47,196 bases of DNA from Streptosporangium nondiastaticum. GTDB taxonomy: Bacteria > Actinomycetota > Actinomycetes > Streptomycetales > Streptomycetaceae. The notes under the pieces were generated by a model. It did not search any database. It saw nothing but the letters and a program-made list of their open reading frames with translations, and was not told the origin of the DNA. The stretch covers positions 1-47,196 of the forward strand of contig NZ_PXWG01000047.1 of NCBI RefSeq assembly GCF_003011965.1, read 5' to 3'. Made by a program: the position numbers and the translations under genes. Shown here one piece after another: positions 18,888 to 27,977 of this stretch; position 1 is the stretch's first letter; every line of letters starts with the position of its first letter.

Positions 18888-19697
18888 ATGGCGACCGAGG
18901 AGCACGACCGGGAACGGCGGCAGGTGTTCGGTGACGACGCCGAGCAGTACGACACGGCGCGGCCGGGCTATCCGGACCGGCTGGTCGAGGACGTCCTGGA
19001 CTTCGCCGCCCTCCCCGCGAGCGTCCCCGCCGTCGAGGTCGGCGCCGGGACCGGCAAGGCGACGCTCGCCTTCGCCGCGCGCGGCACCCCGGTGACGTGC
19101 GTCGAGCCGGACGCGCGGATGGCGCGGGTGCTGCGCAGCCGCTGCACGGGCCTGCCGCACGTCGCCGTCGAGGTCGCCGACTTCGAGACCTGGCGCCCGG
19201 ACCGGGCGTACGGGCTGCTGTACTGCGCCCAGGCCTGGCACTGGGTCGACCCGGCGGTGCGGTGGGCGCGGGCGCGGGCGGTCCTGCGGCCGGGCGGTGC
19301 GGTGGCCCTCTTCTGGAACCACTGGGACCTGGAGGACCTCCGCCTGGCCGAGCGGCTGACGGCCGTCCACGCCCGGTACGGGCTGGCCGTGCCGCCCTAC
19401 ACCATCCTCGATCCGCGCCCCCGCCCGGCCGGGCGCGGCCCCCGGGCACGGCAGTGGCGCGAGATGGAGGCGGACGGCGGCTTCGCCGGCATGGAGCACC
19501 GGCTGTACGAGTCGGCGCACGAACGCTCGCCGTCCGGGCTGATCGAGCTGCTCGCCTCCTTCTCCGGCTACCGGGCGCTCCCGGCGGCGCTGCGCGACCG
19601 GCTCTTCCGGGACGTGGGCCGGGCCGTGGAACAGGACGGCGGGAGCGCCGGGGTGAGGGTGACGAGCAGCCTGTTCCTGGCGCGGAGCCGGGCCTGA
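18888..19697 (+). CDS. Class I SAM-dependent methyltransferase (Methyltransf_11/25 type)
   Basis: 269 aa. SAM motif I VEVGAGTGKATL is near residue 50, with the acidic motif II CVEPDARM and post-I AQAWHWVDPA, the latter common in the UbiE/trans-aconitate group. LRPGGAVALFWNHWD corresponds to motif III. Acceptor unknown. TACAGT (18876-18881) ends 6 nt before the ATG and no Shine-Dalgarno is seen, so translation is probably leaderless. It is convergent with pepX 52 bp downstream. Confidence 0.87.
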   Translation: MATEEHDRERRQVFGDDAEQYDTARPGYPDRLVEDVLDFAALPASVPAVEVGAGTGKATLAFAARGTPVTCVEPDARMARVLRSRCTGLPHVAVEVADFETWRPDRAYGLLYCAQAWHWVDPAVRWARARAVLRPGGAVALFWNHWDLEDLRLAERLTAVHARYGLAVPPYTILDPRPRPAGRGPRARQWREMEADGGFAGMEHRLYESAHERSPSGLIELLASFSGYRALPAALRDRLFRDVGRAVEQDGGSAGVRVTSSLFLARSRA

Positions 19698-19749
19698 CAC
19701 CGGTCGGTGCTCCGGTGCCGGGCCCGGCCTGAGCCGTGTTCCGGCAGGG

Positions 19750-21708
19750 TCAGGGCACGTGCACGAGCGACGGCACGCCCAGCCCGCGCGGCGGCGTGGG
19801 CTTGCCGTGCCCGCCGCCCGACGTGGCGCGGACGAAGGCGCCGTAGCCGCCGACGAGCGGCAGGCTCGCCGAGGTGTCGTGGAGGTCCACCGTGACGTGC
19901 GGGGTGGTGGAGGCGGGTTCGATGAGGCCCGCGTCGGTGCCGGCGACGATCAGGGCCAGGCGGTGGCCCGCCGGGACGACGTGGTCGGTGGCGGCGAGGT
20001 CGAGCGTCATGGCGTAGGGCTCGCCGGGGGTCAGGGGGCCGCCCTTGCCCGAGCCGTCCCAGTGGCCGAGGTCGGCCCAGCCGCGGCTGAAGACGGTGTG
20101 GCCGACCTGGGCCTTCGAGGCCTCGGTGCGCTTGTAGCAGGCGCTGTCACCGGTGGTGCCGCTGCCCCAGCAGGTGCGGTCGGCCAGCGTGCGGATGCCC
20201 TCGCCCTTGTCCGTGTAGTCGCGGATGGTGGCGGGTCCGAGGTCCACGAGGACGGCGGACAGGTGGGCGGAGGAGGTGGACGGGGTGACGGTCAGGCTCA
20301 CTGACGACGAGCCGGAGAGCCGCAGGTCGCGGGTGAGCGGCGGGGTGACGAAACCGGCCTTGCCGGGCGTGGGCTTGTCGATGTCCGTGGCCCAGTCGCT
20401 CTCGTTCAGCTTCGGGTCGTCGGTGAACGCGGCGGTGGCGCCCTCCGGTGCGGGCTTCAGGCCGAGCGTGCCGACGCCATCGACGGGCCCGGCGCCCGGG
20501 CGCAGCGTGGTCGCGCGGGTGCCGGCCGGCGGCCAGGCGCGGTCGGTGGACCACTGGTCGGGGGCGCGCTCGACGTCGGCCATGGACTCGCGCTCGATGC
20601 CGTTGTCGTAGCCGAGGAGGTAGTGGTCGAACCAGCGGTGGAGGGTGGGCACCCAGGTTTCGCGGCGGAAGTCGAAGGGGTCGACGTGGCCGGTCTGGGA
20701 GAGCCAGACCTTGCGCTCGACGCCGTTCTCCGCGAGGGCGTCCCACCACTGACCGAAGTGCTTGGTTCGTACATTGAGGTCCTGCATGCCGTGGACGGCG
20801 AACACGCTGGCGCGCACGTTCCCGGCGTCCTTGACGTAGTCGCGGTCCTCCCACAGCGGCGTCCGGTCGCCGTTGCGCGGGGCGCCCTCCACGAGCGCGC
20901 GCTGTACGGCCTGGCAGCGGCCGCGGGCCTCGGAGCTCTCGATGCCGTTGGAGAGCCCGTCGGGGCCGCCGTCGTAGAGGGCCGCGCCCTGGGCGAAGTA
21001 GTAGTCGTACCAGGAGCTGATGGCGCCGATGGGGACGATGGTCTTCAGGCCTTCGACGCCCGTCGCGGCGACGGCGTTGGCGACGGTGCCGTCGTAGCTC
21101 TTGCCGATCATTCCGACGGCCCCGGTGGTCCAGCCGGCCGTGGCCGCTGCGGTCCCGCCGCGCGTGGTGTAGCCGCGTGCCCGGCCGTTCAGCCAGTCGA
21201 CGACGGCCTTGGCGGACTGGACGTCGGACGGGCCGCCGATGTCGACGCACCCGTCGGAGCGGTTGGTCCCCGCGAGGTCGACCAGGACGACGGCGTAGCC
21301 GCGCGGGACGAAGTAGTTGTCGTAGTAGAGCGGGAACTGGACGGGCCGGCCCTGCGCGTCGTAGGTCTTCTTCTGGCTCTCGTTGCCGCGGCCGCAGCAC
21401 GAGTAGTACGGGCTGGCGTCCATGATGACGGGGACACGCTTGCCCTGCTCCGCCGCCTCCCGCGGCCGGATGATGTCCACGGCGACCCGGTCGGTCCGGC
21501 CGTCGCCGTCGGAGTCGACCCGGGTGTCGACCCAGACGGATTCGCGGACGGCGCGGTCGTAGGAGTAGACCGGCGTGCTCTCCCCGCGGCGCGCCGGGGC
21601 GGCCTGCGCCCCGCCCGGCGGTGACACGAGAACCGTCAACAGGGCGGCCACGGCCGCCAGTACGAGTGATGTCCAGGGTATGCGGGCGAGCCGCCGTTGT
21701 CTGATCAC
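19750..21708 (-). CDS. Secreted Xaa-Pro dipeptidyl-peptidase / CocE-family hydrolase
   Basis: 652 aa. Signal peptide at residues 1-36, then an alpha/beta hydrolase domain with nucleophile Ser204 in GKSYDGT, an acid residue in VHGMQDLNV and His in SQTGHVDPF, followed by a beta-sandwich C-terminal domain (X-Pro dipeptidyl-peptidase C-terminal type) from about 400. It removes X-Pro dipeptides from N-termini outside the cell. The GTG start at 21708 has TACGGT 6 nt upstream, suggesting a leaderless transcript. It is divergent from a secreted M1 aminopeptidase; together they would finish extracellular peptide degradation. Confidence 0.9.
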   Translation of the reverse strand: MIRQRRLARIPWTSLVLAAVAALLTVLVSPPGGAQAAPARRGESTPVYSYDRAVRESVWVDTRVDSDGDGRTDRVAVDIIRPREAAEQGKRVPVIMDASPYYSCCGRGNESQKKTYDAQGRPVQFPLYYDNYFVPRGYAVVLVDLAGTNRSDGCVDIGGPSDVQSAKAVVDWLNGRARGYTTRGGTAAATAGWTTGAVGMIGKSYDGTVANAVAATGVEGLKTIVPIGAISSWYDYYFAQGAALYDGGPDGLSNGIESSEARGRCQAVQRALVEGAPRNGDRTPLWEDRDYVKDAGNVRASVFAVHGMQDLNVRTKHFGQWWDALAENGVERKVWLSQTGHVDPFDFRRETWVPTLHRWFDHYLLGYDNGIERESMADVERAPDQWSTDRAWPPAGTRATTLRPGAGPVDGVGTLGLKPAPEGATAAFTDDPKLNESDWATDIDKPTPGKAGFVTPPLTRDLRLSGSSSVSLTVTPSTSSAHLSAVLVDLGPATIRDYTDKGEGIRTLADRTCWGSGTTGDSACYKRTEASKAQVGHTVFSRGWADLGHWDGSGKGGPLTPGEPYAMTLDLAATDHVVPAGHRLALIVAGTDAGLIEPASTTPHVTVDLHDTSASLPLVGGYGAFVRATSGGGHGKPTPPRGLGVPSLVHVP

Positions 21709-21795
21709 GGCCGGACCGTAGCGCCGCCGGGGCGGGAAACAGAAGGGGTGAAGGCGGCTTCAGGAGTTGACGGCCGTCCCGCCGCATGACGCGCG

Positions 21796-21813
21796 CATGT
21801 CGATCACATGTCG
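21796..21813. promoter_or_regulatory. 11-bp-spaced direct repeat between divergent peptidase genes
   Basis: CATGTCG occurs at 21796-21802 and 21807-21813, one helical turn apart, in the 187-bp region shared by pepX and the M1 peptidase. It may be a common regulator site. Confidence 0.4.
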
Positions 21814-21895
21814 GAAGGCGCCATGGACATACCCCCGTGCTGGGTGAGTACATAGGCTTCGAGTGATCGTTCTCCTCTACGAGTTGGAGTGACTC

Positions 21896-23407
21896 GTGCG
21901 TCAGAGACTCATCGTTCCGAGCACGGCCGCTGCCGCCTTCCTGCTGCTCGCGGTCCCGGCCTCGGCGGCGGACGCCACACCCGGGGCGCCGGGGGCCGGG
22001 GACTCGTACTACCCCGAGGCCGGCAACGGCGGCTACGACGTCTCCCACTACGACCTGCGGCTGAAGTACCAGCCGAAGACGGACCTGCTGGAGGGCACGG
22101 CGACCCTGCTCGCCACCCCCACCCAGGCGCTGTCCCGCTTCAACCTCGACTTCACGCTCGACGTGAGCGAGGTGCTGGTGAGCGGGAAGAAGGCCGCGCA
22201 CCGGCTGACCGGCGCCCACGAGCTGGAGATCACGCCCGCCGCGCCGCTGGAGAAGGGCAAGCCCGTCAGCGTCGTGGTCCGCTACAGCGGCGTCCCCTCC
22301 GCAGTGAAGATCAACGGCTACTCGGCGTGGAAGCGCACTCCCGACGGCGGAGTCGTCGCCCAGGAGCCGGAGTCGGCGGCCTGGTGGTTCCCGAGCAACG
22401 ATCACCCCACCGACAAGGCCACGTACGACGTCTCCGTGTCCGTGCCGGACGACGTCCAGGCCATCAGCAACGGCGTGCTCGCCTCCCAGACCTCCAAGCT
22501 CGGCTGGACGCGCTACAACTGGCGCTCCACCAAGCCCCAGGCCACCTATCTGACGACCCTCGCCGTCGGCAAGTTCGACATCACCACGGACACGACGGCG
22601 AGCGGCCTGCCCGTCGTCAACGCCTATAGCAAGGACCTCGGCGACAACCTGTCGTCGGCCAAGGCCAGCATCGAGCGCACCGCGGAGATCACCGACTGGG
22701 AGAGCACGGTCTTCGGCCCGTACCCCTTCACCGCCGTCGGCGGGTACGTGCCGAACGTGAAGTCCTCCTACGCCCTGGAGACCCAGACCCGGCCCTTCTA
22801 CAGCCCCTCGTCGTTCGCGAGCGGCGCCAACCAGTCGATCGTCGTGCACGAGCTCGCCCACCAGTGGTTCGGTGACAGCGTCTCCGTCAAGGACTGGCGC
22901 GACATCTGGGTGAACGAGGGCTTCGCCACCTACGCCCAGTGGCTGTGGTCGGAGAAGGAGGGCGAGGGCACCGCCCAGGAGCTCGCCGAGTACGTCTACA
23001 ACAGCATCCCCGCCGAGAACGACTTCTGGAAGGTCAAGCCGGGCGACCCGGGCGCGGACCGGCAGTTCGACCGCGCCGTCTACAACCGCGGAGCCGTCGC
23101 CCTGCAGGCGCTGCGCAACACCGTCGGGGACAAGACCTTCTTCTCGCTCCTCAAGCAGTGGCCCACGGAGAACCGTTACGGCAACGCGTCCGTGCAGGAC
23201 TTCGTGAAGTTCGCCGAGAAGGCCTCCGGCAAGCGGCTCGCCCCGCTCTTCGACACGTGGCTGTTCCAGCCGTCGAAGCCGGCCGTGCTGCCGGCTCCCG
23301 CCGTGGACGGCGGGGCCGCGAAGGCGAAGAAGTCCGTGACGTCCGGGCTCATCCCGCCCAAGTCCTGGAAGAAGATCCAGGAAGCGGAGCGCGCCCACCG
23401 GCACTGA
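21896..23407 (+). CDS. Secreted M1-family zinc aminopeptidase
   Basis: 503 aa. A signal peptide ends near residue 25 (PASA-A). The zinc site is HELAH with His318 and His322 plus Glu341 in NEGFATY, spaced as in gluzincins; Glu319 is the catalytic base. The substrate-recognition segment is degenerate relative to GAMEN (VKSSYALETQT near 290), as seen in secreted actinobacterial M1 enzymes. At about 500 aa it lacks the large C-terminal helical domain of PepN and ends in a Lys/Ala-rich tail. GTG 21896 is preceded by GGAG. Confidence 0.9.
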   Translation: MRQRLIVPSTAAAAFLLLAVPASAADATPGAPGAGDSYYPEAGNGGYDVSHYDLRLKYQPKTDLLEGTATLLATPTQALSRFNLDFTLDVSEVLVSGKKAAHRLTGAHELEITPAAPLEKGKPVSVVVRYSGVPSAVKINGYSAWKRTPDGGVVAQEPESAAWWFPSNDHPTDKATYDVSVSVPDDVQAISNGVLASQTSKLGWTRYNWRSTKPQATYLTTLAVGKFDITTDTTASGLPVVNAYSKDLGDNLSSAKASIERTAEITDWESTVFGPYPFTAVGGYVPNVKSSYALETQTRPFYSPSSFASGANQSIVVHELAHQWFGDSVSVKDWRDIWVNEGFATYAQWLWSEKEGEGTAQELAEYVYNSIPAENDFWKVKPGDPGADRQFDRAVYNRGAVALQALRNTVGDKTFFSLLKQWPTENRYGNASVQDFVKFAEKASGKRLAPLFDTWLFQPSKPAVLPAPAVDGGAAKAKKSVTSGLIPPKSWKKIQEAERAHRH

Positions 23408-23486
23408 CCGCTCTCACGCCCGCCCCGTGCCCATGAGGCGCGGGGCGGGCCGCCGCCGGTTTCACAGGGGCAGTGGCACAGCAATA

Positions 23487-23514
23487 CTGTTCCACACCGA
23501 CGGGTGCGGAACAG
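23487..23514. promoter_or_regulatory. Inverted repeat upstream of the merR-type gene
   Basis: CTGTTCCACACC and GGTGCGGAACAG, 11 of 12 complementary, flank GACG. The repeat ends 17 bp before the MerR-family start codon and is a natural autoregulatory operator or a leader hairpin. Confidence 0.55.
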
Positions 23515-23531
23515 AGAGCGAGGTGCCGCCC

Positions 23532-24284
23532 ATGGCCGCGGAGGCGGAAGCGGAGACCGGGACGGGGCCGGGTGCCGGCGAACCGGCCCTCACGGTGGAC
23601 GAACTGGCCGCCCGGGCCGGGGTGACCGTACGGACCGTGCGCTTCTACAGCAGCCGCGGGCTGCTGCCGCCGCCCGAGCTCGGCCCCCGCCGCGTCGGGC
23701 GCTACGGGCCCGGCCACCTCTCCCGGCTCGCCCTCATCGAGGAACTCCAGCACCAGGGCCTCACCCTCGCCGCCATCGAGCGCTACCTGAACCGGCTCCC
23801 CGAAGGCCTCAGCGCCCACGACCTCGCCATCCACCGCGCCCTCGTGGCCTCCTGGATGCCCGACGAGGCCGAGGACACCAGCCGGGAGGAGCTGGAGCGG
23901 CGGGCGGGCCGCGCCCTGACGGAGGAGGACGTCGACCGGCTCGCCGCGATGAACATCCTGGAACGGCACGGCCCCGGCGACGGCTTCCGGGTCGACCCGG
24001 GCCTCCTCCACCTCGGCGTCCGGCTGCTGGACGTCCCGATCGCACCCGAGGCGATCCTCGCCGCCCGGACGGTGCTCCTGGAACACGCCCGCGCCGCCGC
24101 CCGGGAACTGTCGCGTCTCTTCCGCGACGAGGTCGAGACGCGGACCCCGGACGTCGCGGCGATGAAGTCCCTGTCGGCCCACATGCAGCCGCTCGTGGTG
24201 CAGGCGCTGGTCACCGCGTTCCAGCGGTCGCTGAACGAGGAGTTGCGGGCGGCGTACGGGGACGCTGCCGCTGGGCGCGCTTGA
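23532..24284 (+). CDS. MerR-family transcriptional regulator
   Basis: 250 aa. Winged-helix MerR DNA-binding domain at residues 20-88: LTVDELAARAGVTVRTVRFY, then RVGRYGPGHLSRLALIEELQ and GLTLAAIERYL. The C-terminal 160 residues are helical and contain no cysteine-rich metal site, so a metal ligand is unlikely; a small organic effector or cofactor-free role is possible. ATG 23532 fits the domain start; the frame is open upstream to 23427. An inverted repeat immediately upstream suggests autoregulation. It is convergent with the beta-oxidation operon. Confidence 0.87.
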   Translation: MAAEAEAETGTGPGAGEPALTVDELAARAGVTVRTVRFYSSRGLLPPPELGPRRVGRYGPGHLSRLALIEELQHQGLTLAAIERYLNRLPEGLSAHDLAIHRALVASWMPDEAEDTSREELERRAGRALTEEDVDRLAAMNILERHGPGDGFRVDPGLLHLGVRLLDVPIAPEAILAARTVLLEHARAAARELSRLFRDEVETRTPDVAAMKSLSAHMQPLVVQALVTAFQRSLNEELRAAYGDAAAGRA

Positions 24285-24312
24285 CCCTGCCGGCCCGGCA
24301 GCAAATCTGTTG

Positions 24313-24359
24313 CCGCCGCAACGGCGAGCAAGCGGAACGGCGGCTGCCGGCGGTGCCGG
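24313..24359 (-). repeat. 47-bp intergenic repeat, copy B (inverted)
   Basis: Exact 47-bp layout on the minus strand: CCGGCACCGCCGG, 21-nt spacer, GCCGTTGCGGCGG. It lies head-to-head with copy C between the convergent merR-type and fadB-like genes. Confidence 0.85.
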
Positions 24360-24376
24360 ACCGAGCCCGGGCCGGC

Positions 24377-24423
24377 ACGGCACCGCCGGACACGCACACG
24401 GTGGTTACTCGCCGTTGCGGCGG
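24377..24423 (+). repeat. 47-bp intergenic repeat, copy C
   Basis: Left arm ACGGCACCGCCGG, 21-nt spacer containing GGTGGTTACTC, right arm GCCGTTGCGGCGG. The right arm pairs with partial copy D (24435-24447) to form a 13-bp hairpin. Confidence 0.85.
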
Positions 24424-24447
24424 AGGAACCCTTGCCGCCGCAACGGC
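24411..24447. terminator. Hairpin built from repeat arms C and D
   Basis: GCCGTTGCGGCGG (24411-24423) and its exact complement (24435-24447, partial copy D) enclose an 11-nt loop. It lies between the convergent merR-type gene (ends 24284) and the fadB-like gene (ends 24463) and can act as a bidirectional terminator. Confidence 0.7.
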
Positions 24448-24462
24448 GAGCCGTCTACCGGG

Positions 24463-26622
24463 TCAGAACCGTTCCCCCCGTTCCGCCTTCTCCAGCAGCA
24501 GAGCCGACGGCTCGAACCGGTCGCCGTACGTCGCCGCCAGTTCCCGCGCCCGTGCGACGAAGCCTCGCAGGCCGCCTTCGTAGCCGTTGATGTACTGCAG
24601 CGCGCCGCCCGTCCAGCCGGGGAAGCCGATGCCGAGGACGGAGCCGATGTTGGCGTCGGCCACCGACGTCAGGACGCCCTCCTCCAGGCAGCGGACCGTG
24701 TCGAGCGCCTCGGAGAACAGCATGCGCTCCTTCATGTCCTCGAAGGGGATCTGCCCGTCCGCCTTCGTGAAGTGCTCGCGCAGCCCGGGCCACAGCCCGG
24801 CCCGCTTGCCGTCGGCGTAGTCGTAGAAGCCGGCGCCCCCGCTGCGGCCCGTGCGGCCGAACTCCTCGACCATGCGGTCGATGACCGCGTCCGCGGGGTG
24901 GGGGGTCCACGTCCCGCCGTCCGCCTCCACCGCGCGCCGCGTCTCCTCGCGGATCTTCCGGGGCAGGGTGAGGGTCAGCTCGTCCATGAGGGAGAGCACC
25001 TTCGCCGGGTAGCCGGCCTGCGCGGCGGCCTGCTCGACCGAGGCGGGCTCGGCGCCCTCGCCGACCATGGCCACGCCCTCGTTGATGAAGCGGCCGATGA
25101 CGCGCGAGGTGAAGAAGCCGCGCGAGTCGTTGACGACGATGGGCGTCTTGCGGATCTGCCGGACGAGGTCGAACGCGCGGGCGAGCGCCTCGTCGCCGGT
25201 GCGCTCGCCCTTGATGATCTCGACGAGCGGCATCTTGTCGACGGGCGAGAAGAAGTGCAGGCCGACGAAGTCCGCGGGCCGCTCGACGCCTTCGGCGAGG
25301 AGGGTGATGGGGAGCGTGGAGGTGTTGGAGCACAGCAGCGCGTCGGGCGCGACGACCTGCTGGACCTCCTGGAAGACCTTCTGCTTGAGCGCGGGGTCCT
25401 CGAAGACGGCTTCGATGACGGCGTCGCACCCGGCGAGGTCGGCGACGTCGCCGGTCGGGGTGATGCGGGCGAGCAGGGCGTCCCGCTTCTCCTCCGTGGT
25501 GCGGCCCTTGGCGAGCGCCTTGGCCAGCAGGCCTTCGGAGTAGGTCTTGCCCTTGCGCGCGGCCTCCTCCGAGACGTCCTTGAGGACGACCTCGATGCCG
25601 GCCCGGGCGCAGGTGTAGGCGATGCCCGCGCCCATCATGCCGGCGCCGAGGACGGCGACCTTCCGCACCTGGCGGGGGGCCGCGTCGCCGGGGCGGCTCG
25701 CACCGGAGTTGACGGCCTGGAGGTCGAAGAAGAAGGCCTGGATCATGTTCTTCGAGGTCTGCCCGATGACCAGCTCCGTGAAGTAGCGGGCCTCGATGAC
25801 CTGCGCGGTCTCGAAGTCGACCTGGGAGCCCTCGACCGCGGCGGCCAGGATGTTGCGCGGGGCCGGGTAGGGCGCGCCGCCGAGCTGCTTGCGCAGGCTG
25901 GCGGGGAAGGCGGGCAGGTTGGCGGCGAAGCGGGGGCTGGCCGGGGTGCCGCCGGGGATCTTGTAGCCCTTGACGTCCCAGGGTTGCTGCGAGGCGGGGT
26001 GCGCGTCGATGAAGGCCCGGGCCTTGGCGAGGAGTTCGTCGCGATCGGCGGCCACCTCGTGGACGAGCCCGGCCTCCAGGGCGCGTCGCGCGTCGTACTG
26101 CGTGCCCTGGAGCAGCACCTTCAGCAGCGCGTCGGTGATGCCGAGGAGCCGTACCGTACGGGTGACGCCGCCGCCTCCGGGCAGCAGGCCGAGGGTGACC
26201 TCGGGGAGGCCGATCTTCGTGCCGGGGGTGTCGAGCGCGATGCGGTGGTGGCAGGCGAGGGCGATCTCGTAGCCGCCGCCGAGGGCCGCGCCGTTGACGG
26301 CGGCGACGACGGGCACGCCGAGGGTCTCGATGCGGCGCAGGTCGCGCTTCATGGTCATGCCCGCCTCGAAGACGCGCTGCGCGTCGGCGGGGGTGGCGGC
26401 GATCAGCTCGCGCAGGTCGCCCCCGGCGAAGAAGGACTTCTTCGCGGAGGTGAAGACGACGCCGCGGACCGATCCCTTCTCGGCTTCCAGGCGGTCGGCC
26501 ACCGCCGTGAGGGAGGCCTTGAAGGCCTGGTTCATGGTGTTGGCGGACTGGGCGGGGTCGTCGAGGGTGAGGGTGACGATGCCGTCCGCGTCGCGGTCGT
26601 AGCGGATGGTGGATGCGGTCAT
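24463..26622 (-). CDS. Bifunctional enoyl-CoA hydratase / 3-hydroxyacyl-CoA dehydrogenase (FadB/FadJ type)
   Basis: 719 aa, carrying the hydration and NAD-dependent oxidation steps of beta-oxidation. Residues 1-200 are a crotonase domain with the oxyanion-hole motif NGAALGGGYEIAL and LPEVTLGLLPGGGG. Residues 330-510 are the Rossmann domain (VAVLGAGMMGAGIA, SNTSTLPI) with HFFSPVDKMPLVEII holding the catalytic His; two C-terminal helical dehydrogenase domains follow. ATG 26622 has GGAG upstream and the frame stays open far beyond it without homology. It is the last gene of a four-gene operon, 65 bp after the thiolase. Confidence 0.93.
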   Translation of the reverse strand: MTASTIRYDRDADGIVTLTLDDPAQSANTMNQAFKASLTAVADRLEAEKGSVRGVVFTSAKKSFFAGGDLRELIAATPADAQRVFEAGMTMKRDLRRIETLGVPVVAAVNGAALGGGYEIALACHHRIALDTPGTKIGLPEVTLGLLPGGGGVTRTVRLLGITDALLKVLLQGTQYDARRALEAGLVHEVAADRDELLAKARAFIDAHPASQQPWDVKGYKIPGGTPASPRFAANLPAFPASLRKQLGGAPYPAPRNILAAAVEGSQVDFETAQVIEARYFTELVIGQTSKNMIQAFFFDLQAVNSGASRPGDAAPRQVRKVAVLGAGMMGAGIAYTCARAGIEVVLKDVSEEAARKGKTYSEGLLAKALAKGRTTEEKRDALLARITPTGDVADLAGCDAVIEAVFEDPALKQKVFQEVQQVVAPDALLCSNTSTLPITLLAEGVERPADFVGLHFFSPVDKMPLVEIIKGERTGDEALARAFDLVRQIRKTPIVVNDSRGFFTSRVIGRFINEGVAMVGEGAEPASVEQAAAQAGYPAKVLSLMDELTLTLPRKIREETRRAVEADGGTWTPHPADAVIDRMVEEFGRTGRSGGAGFYDYADGKRAGLWPGLREHFTKADGQIPFEDMKERMLFSEALDTVRCLEEGVLTSVADANIGSVLGIGFPGWTGGALQYINGYEGGLRGFVARARELAATYGDRFEPSALLLEKAERGERF

Positions 26623-26687
26623 GTCCGGGGCTCCGTGGTGTGTGGCGTGACGGGAAGGGGCGGGACTGGAGGGAAGGCCGGTCGCGC

Positions 26688-27902
26688 CTACACCCGTTCC
26701 ACCACCGTCGCGACCCCCATGCCGCCGCCCACGCAGAGGGTGACCAGGCCGTACCTCCCGTCCCTGCGCTCGAGTTCGTCGATGACCGTGCCGAGGAGCA
26801 TGGCGCCGGTGGCCCCGAGCGGGTGGCCGAGGGCGATGGCGCCGCCGTTGACGTTGATCTTGTCGAGGCCGATGCCCATCTCGCGGGCGAAGTGCAGCAC
26901 GACGGCCGAGAAGGCCTCGTTGACCTCGATGAGGTCGATGTCGTCGATGGTCAGGCCCGCCTTGGCGAGGGCCTTGCGGGAAGCGGGGGCCGGGCCGGTG
27001 AGCATGATGGTGGGGTCGGAGCCGGAGACGGCCGCGGAGACGATGCGGGCGCGGGGGGTCAGGCCGTAGCGCTCGCCGGTCTCGCGGTTGCCGATGGCGA
27101 CGAGGGAGGCGCCGTCGACGATGCCGGAGGAGTTGCCGGCGTGGTGCACGTGATCGATCTTCTCGACCCAGTGGTACTGCTGCAGGGCCACGGCGTCGAA
27201 GCCGCCCGCCTCGCCGATCGCGGCGAAGGAGGGCTTGAGCCCGGCGAGGGTCTCGACGGTGGTGCCGGGGCGGGGGTGCTCGTCCCGGTCGAGGACGACG
27301 AGGCCGCTGCGGTCGCGCACGGGGACCACGGAGCGGTCGAAGCGGCCGTCCTTCCAGGCGGCGGCCGCGTTCTCCTGCGAGCGGGCGGCGAAGGCGTCCA
27401 CGTCGGCGCGGGTGAAGCCGCCGAGGGTGGCGATGAGGTCGGCGCCGATGCCCTGGGGCACGAAGTTGACGTCGAGGTTGGTCATGGGGTCGTTGAACCA
27501 GGCGCCGCCGTCGGAGCCCATCGGCACCCGGGACATGGACTCCACGCCGCCGGCGAGGACGAGGTCCTCCCAGCCGGAGCGGACCTTGGCGGCGGCCAGG
27601 TTGACGGCCTCCAGGCCGGAGGCACAGAAGCGGTTCTCCTGGACGCCGGCGACGGTGTCGGGCAGCCCGGCGGCGATGGCCGCGATCCGGGCGATGTCGG
27701 AGCCCTGGTCGCCGAGGGGGCTCACGACGCCGAGCACGATGTCGTCGATCGCGGCCGGGTCCAGGCCGGGGAGCCGGCGCCGGAGCTCGTGGATGAGGCC
27801 GACGACGAGGTCGACGGGCTTGGTGCCGTGCAGGGCGCCGTTGGCCTTGCCGCGGCCGCGCGGGGTGCGGATCGCGTCGTATACGTACGCTTCGGTGCTC
27901 AA
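26688..27902 (-). CDS. Acetyl-CoA C-acyltransferase (3-ketoacyl-CoA thiolase)
   Basis: 404 aa degradative thiolase releasing acetyl-CoA (or propionyl-CoA from branched chains). Catalytic Cys93 lies in NRFCASGLEAV, His360 in ALGHPLGATGA and Cys390 in TLCVGGGMG; NEAF is at 328-331. The start is a TTG at 27902, giving MSTEAYVYDAIRTP, with GAAAGG about 9 nt upstream. It stands between the acyl-CoA dehydrogenase (75 bp gap) and fadB-like gene, completing the beta-oxidation cycle. Confidence 0.93.
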   Translation of the reverse strand: MSTEAYVYDAIRTPRGRGKANGALHGTKPVDLVVGLIHELRRRLPGLDPAAIDDIVLGVVSPLGDQGSDIARIAAIAAGLPDTVAGVQENRFCASGLEAVNLAAAKVRSGWEDLVLAGGVESMSRVPMGSDGGAWFNDPMTNLDVNFVPQGIGADLIATLGGFTRADVDAFAARSQENAAAAWKDGRFDRSVVPVRDRSGLVVLDRDEHPRPGTTVETLAGLKPSFAAIGEAGGFDAVALQQYHWVEKIDHVHHAGNSSGIVDGASLVAIGNRETGERYGLTPRARIVSAAVSGSDPTIMLTGPAPASRKALAKAGLTIDDIDLIEVNEAFSAVVLHFAREMGIGLDKINVNGGAIALGHPLGATGAMLLGTVIDELERRDGRYGLVTLCVGGGMGVATVVERV

Positions 27903-27977
27903 GGTCGTGGGCCTTTCGGAGGCGGGGGCTGTGGCGGGCGGTGGGACCGGACGGGGCGGGGGCGGGACGGGAGCGGA

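Noticed and set aside
20147..23404. A 1085-codon open frame on the minus strand
   Set aside because: It is antisense to the well-supported M1 peptidase gene and partly out of frame with pepX; its translation is low-complexity Arg/Gly/Pro, as expected from GC-rich shadow frames.
24285..24462. Insertion sequence or transposon ends
   Set aside because: Inverted copies exist, but there is no transposase, no target-site duplication and the interior is too short.
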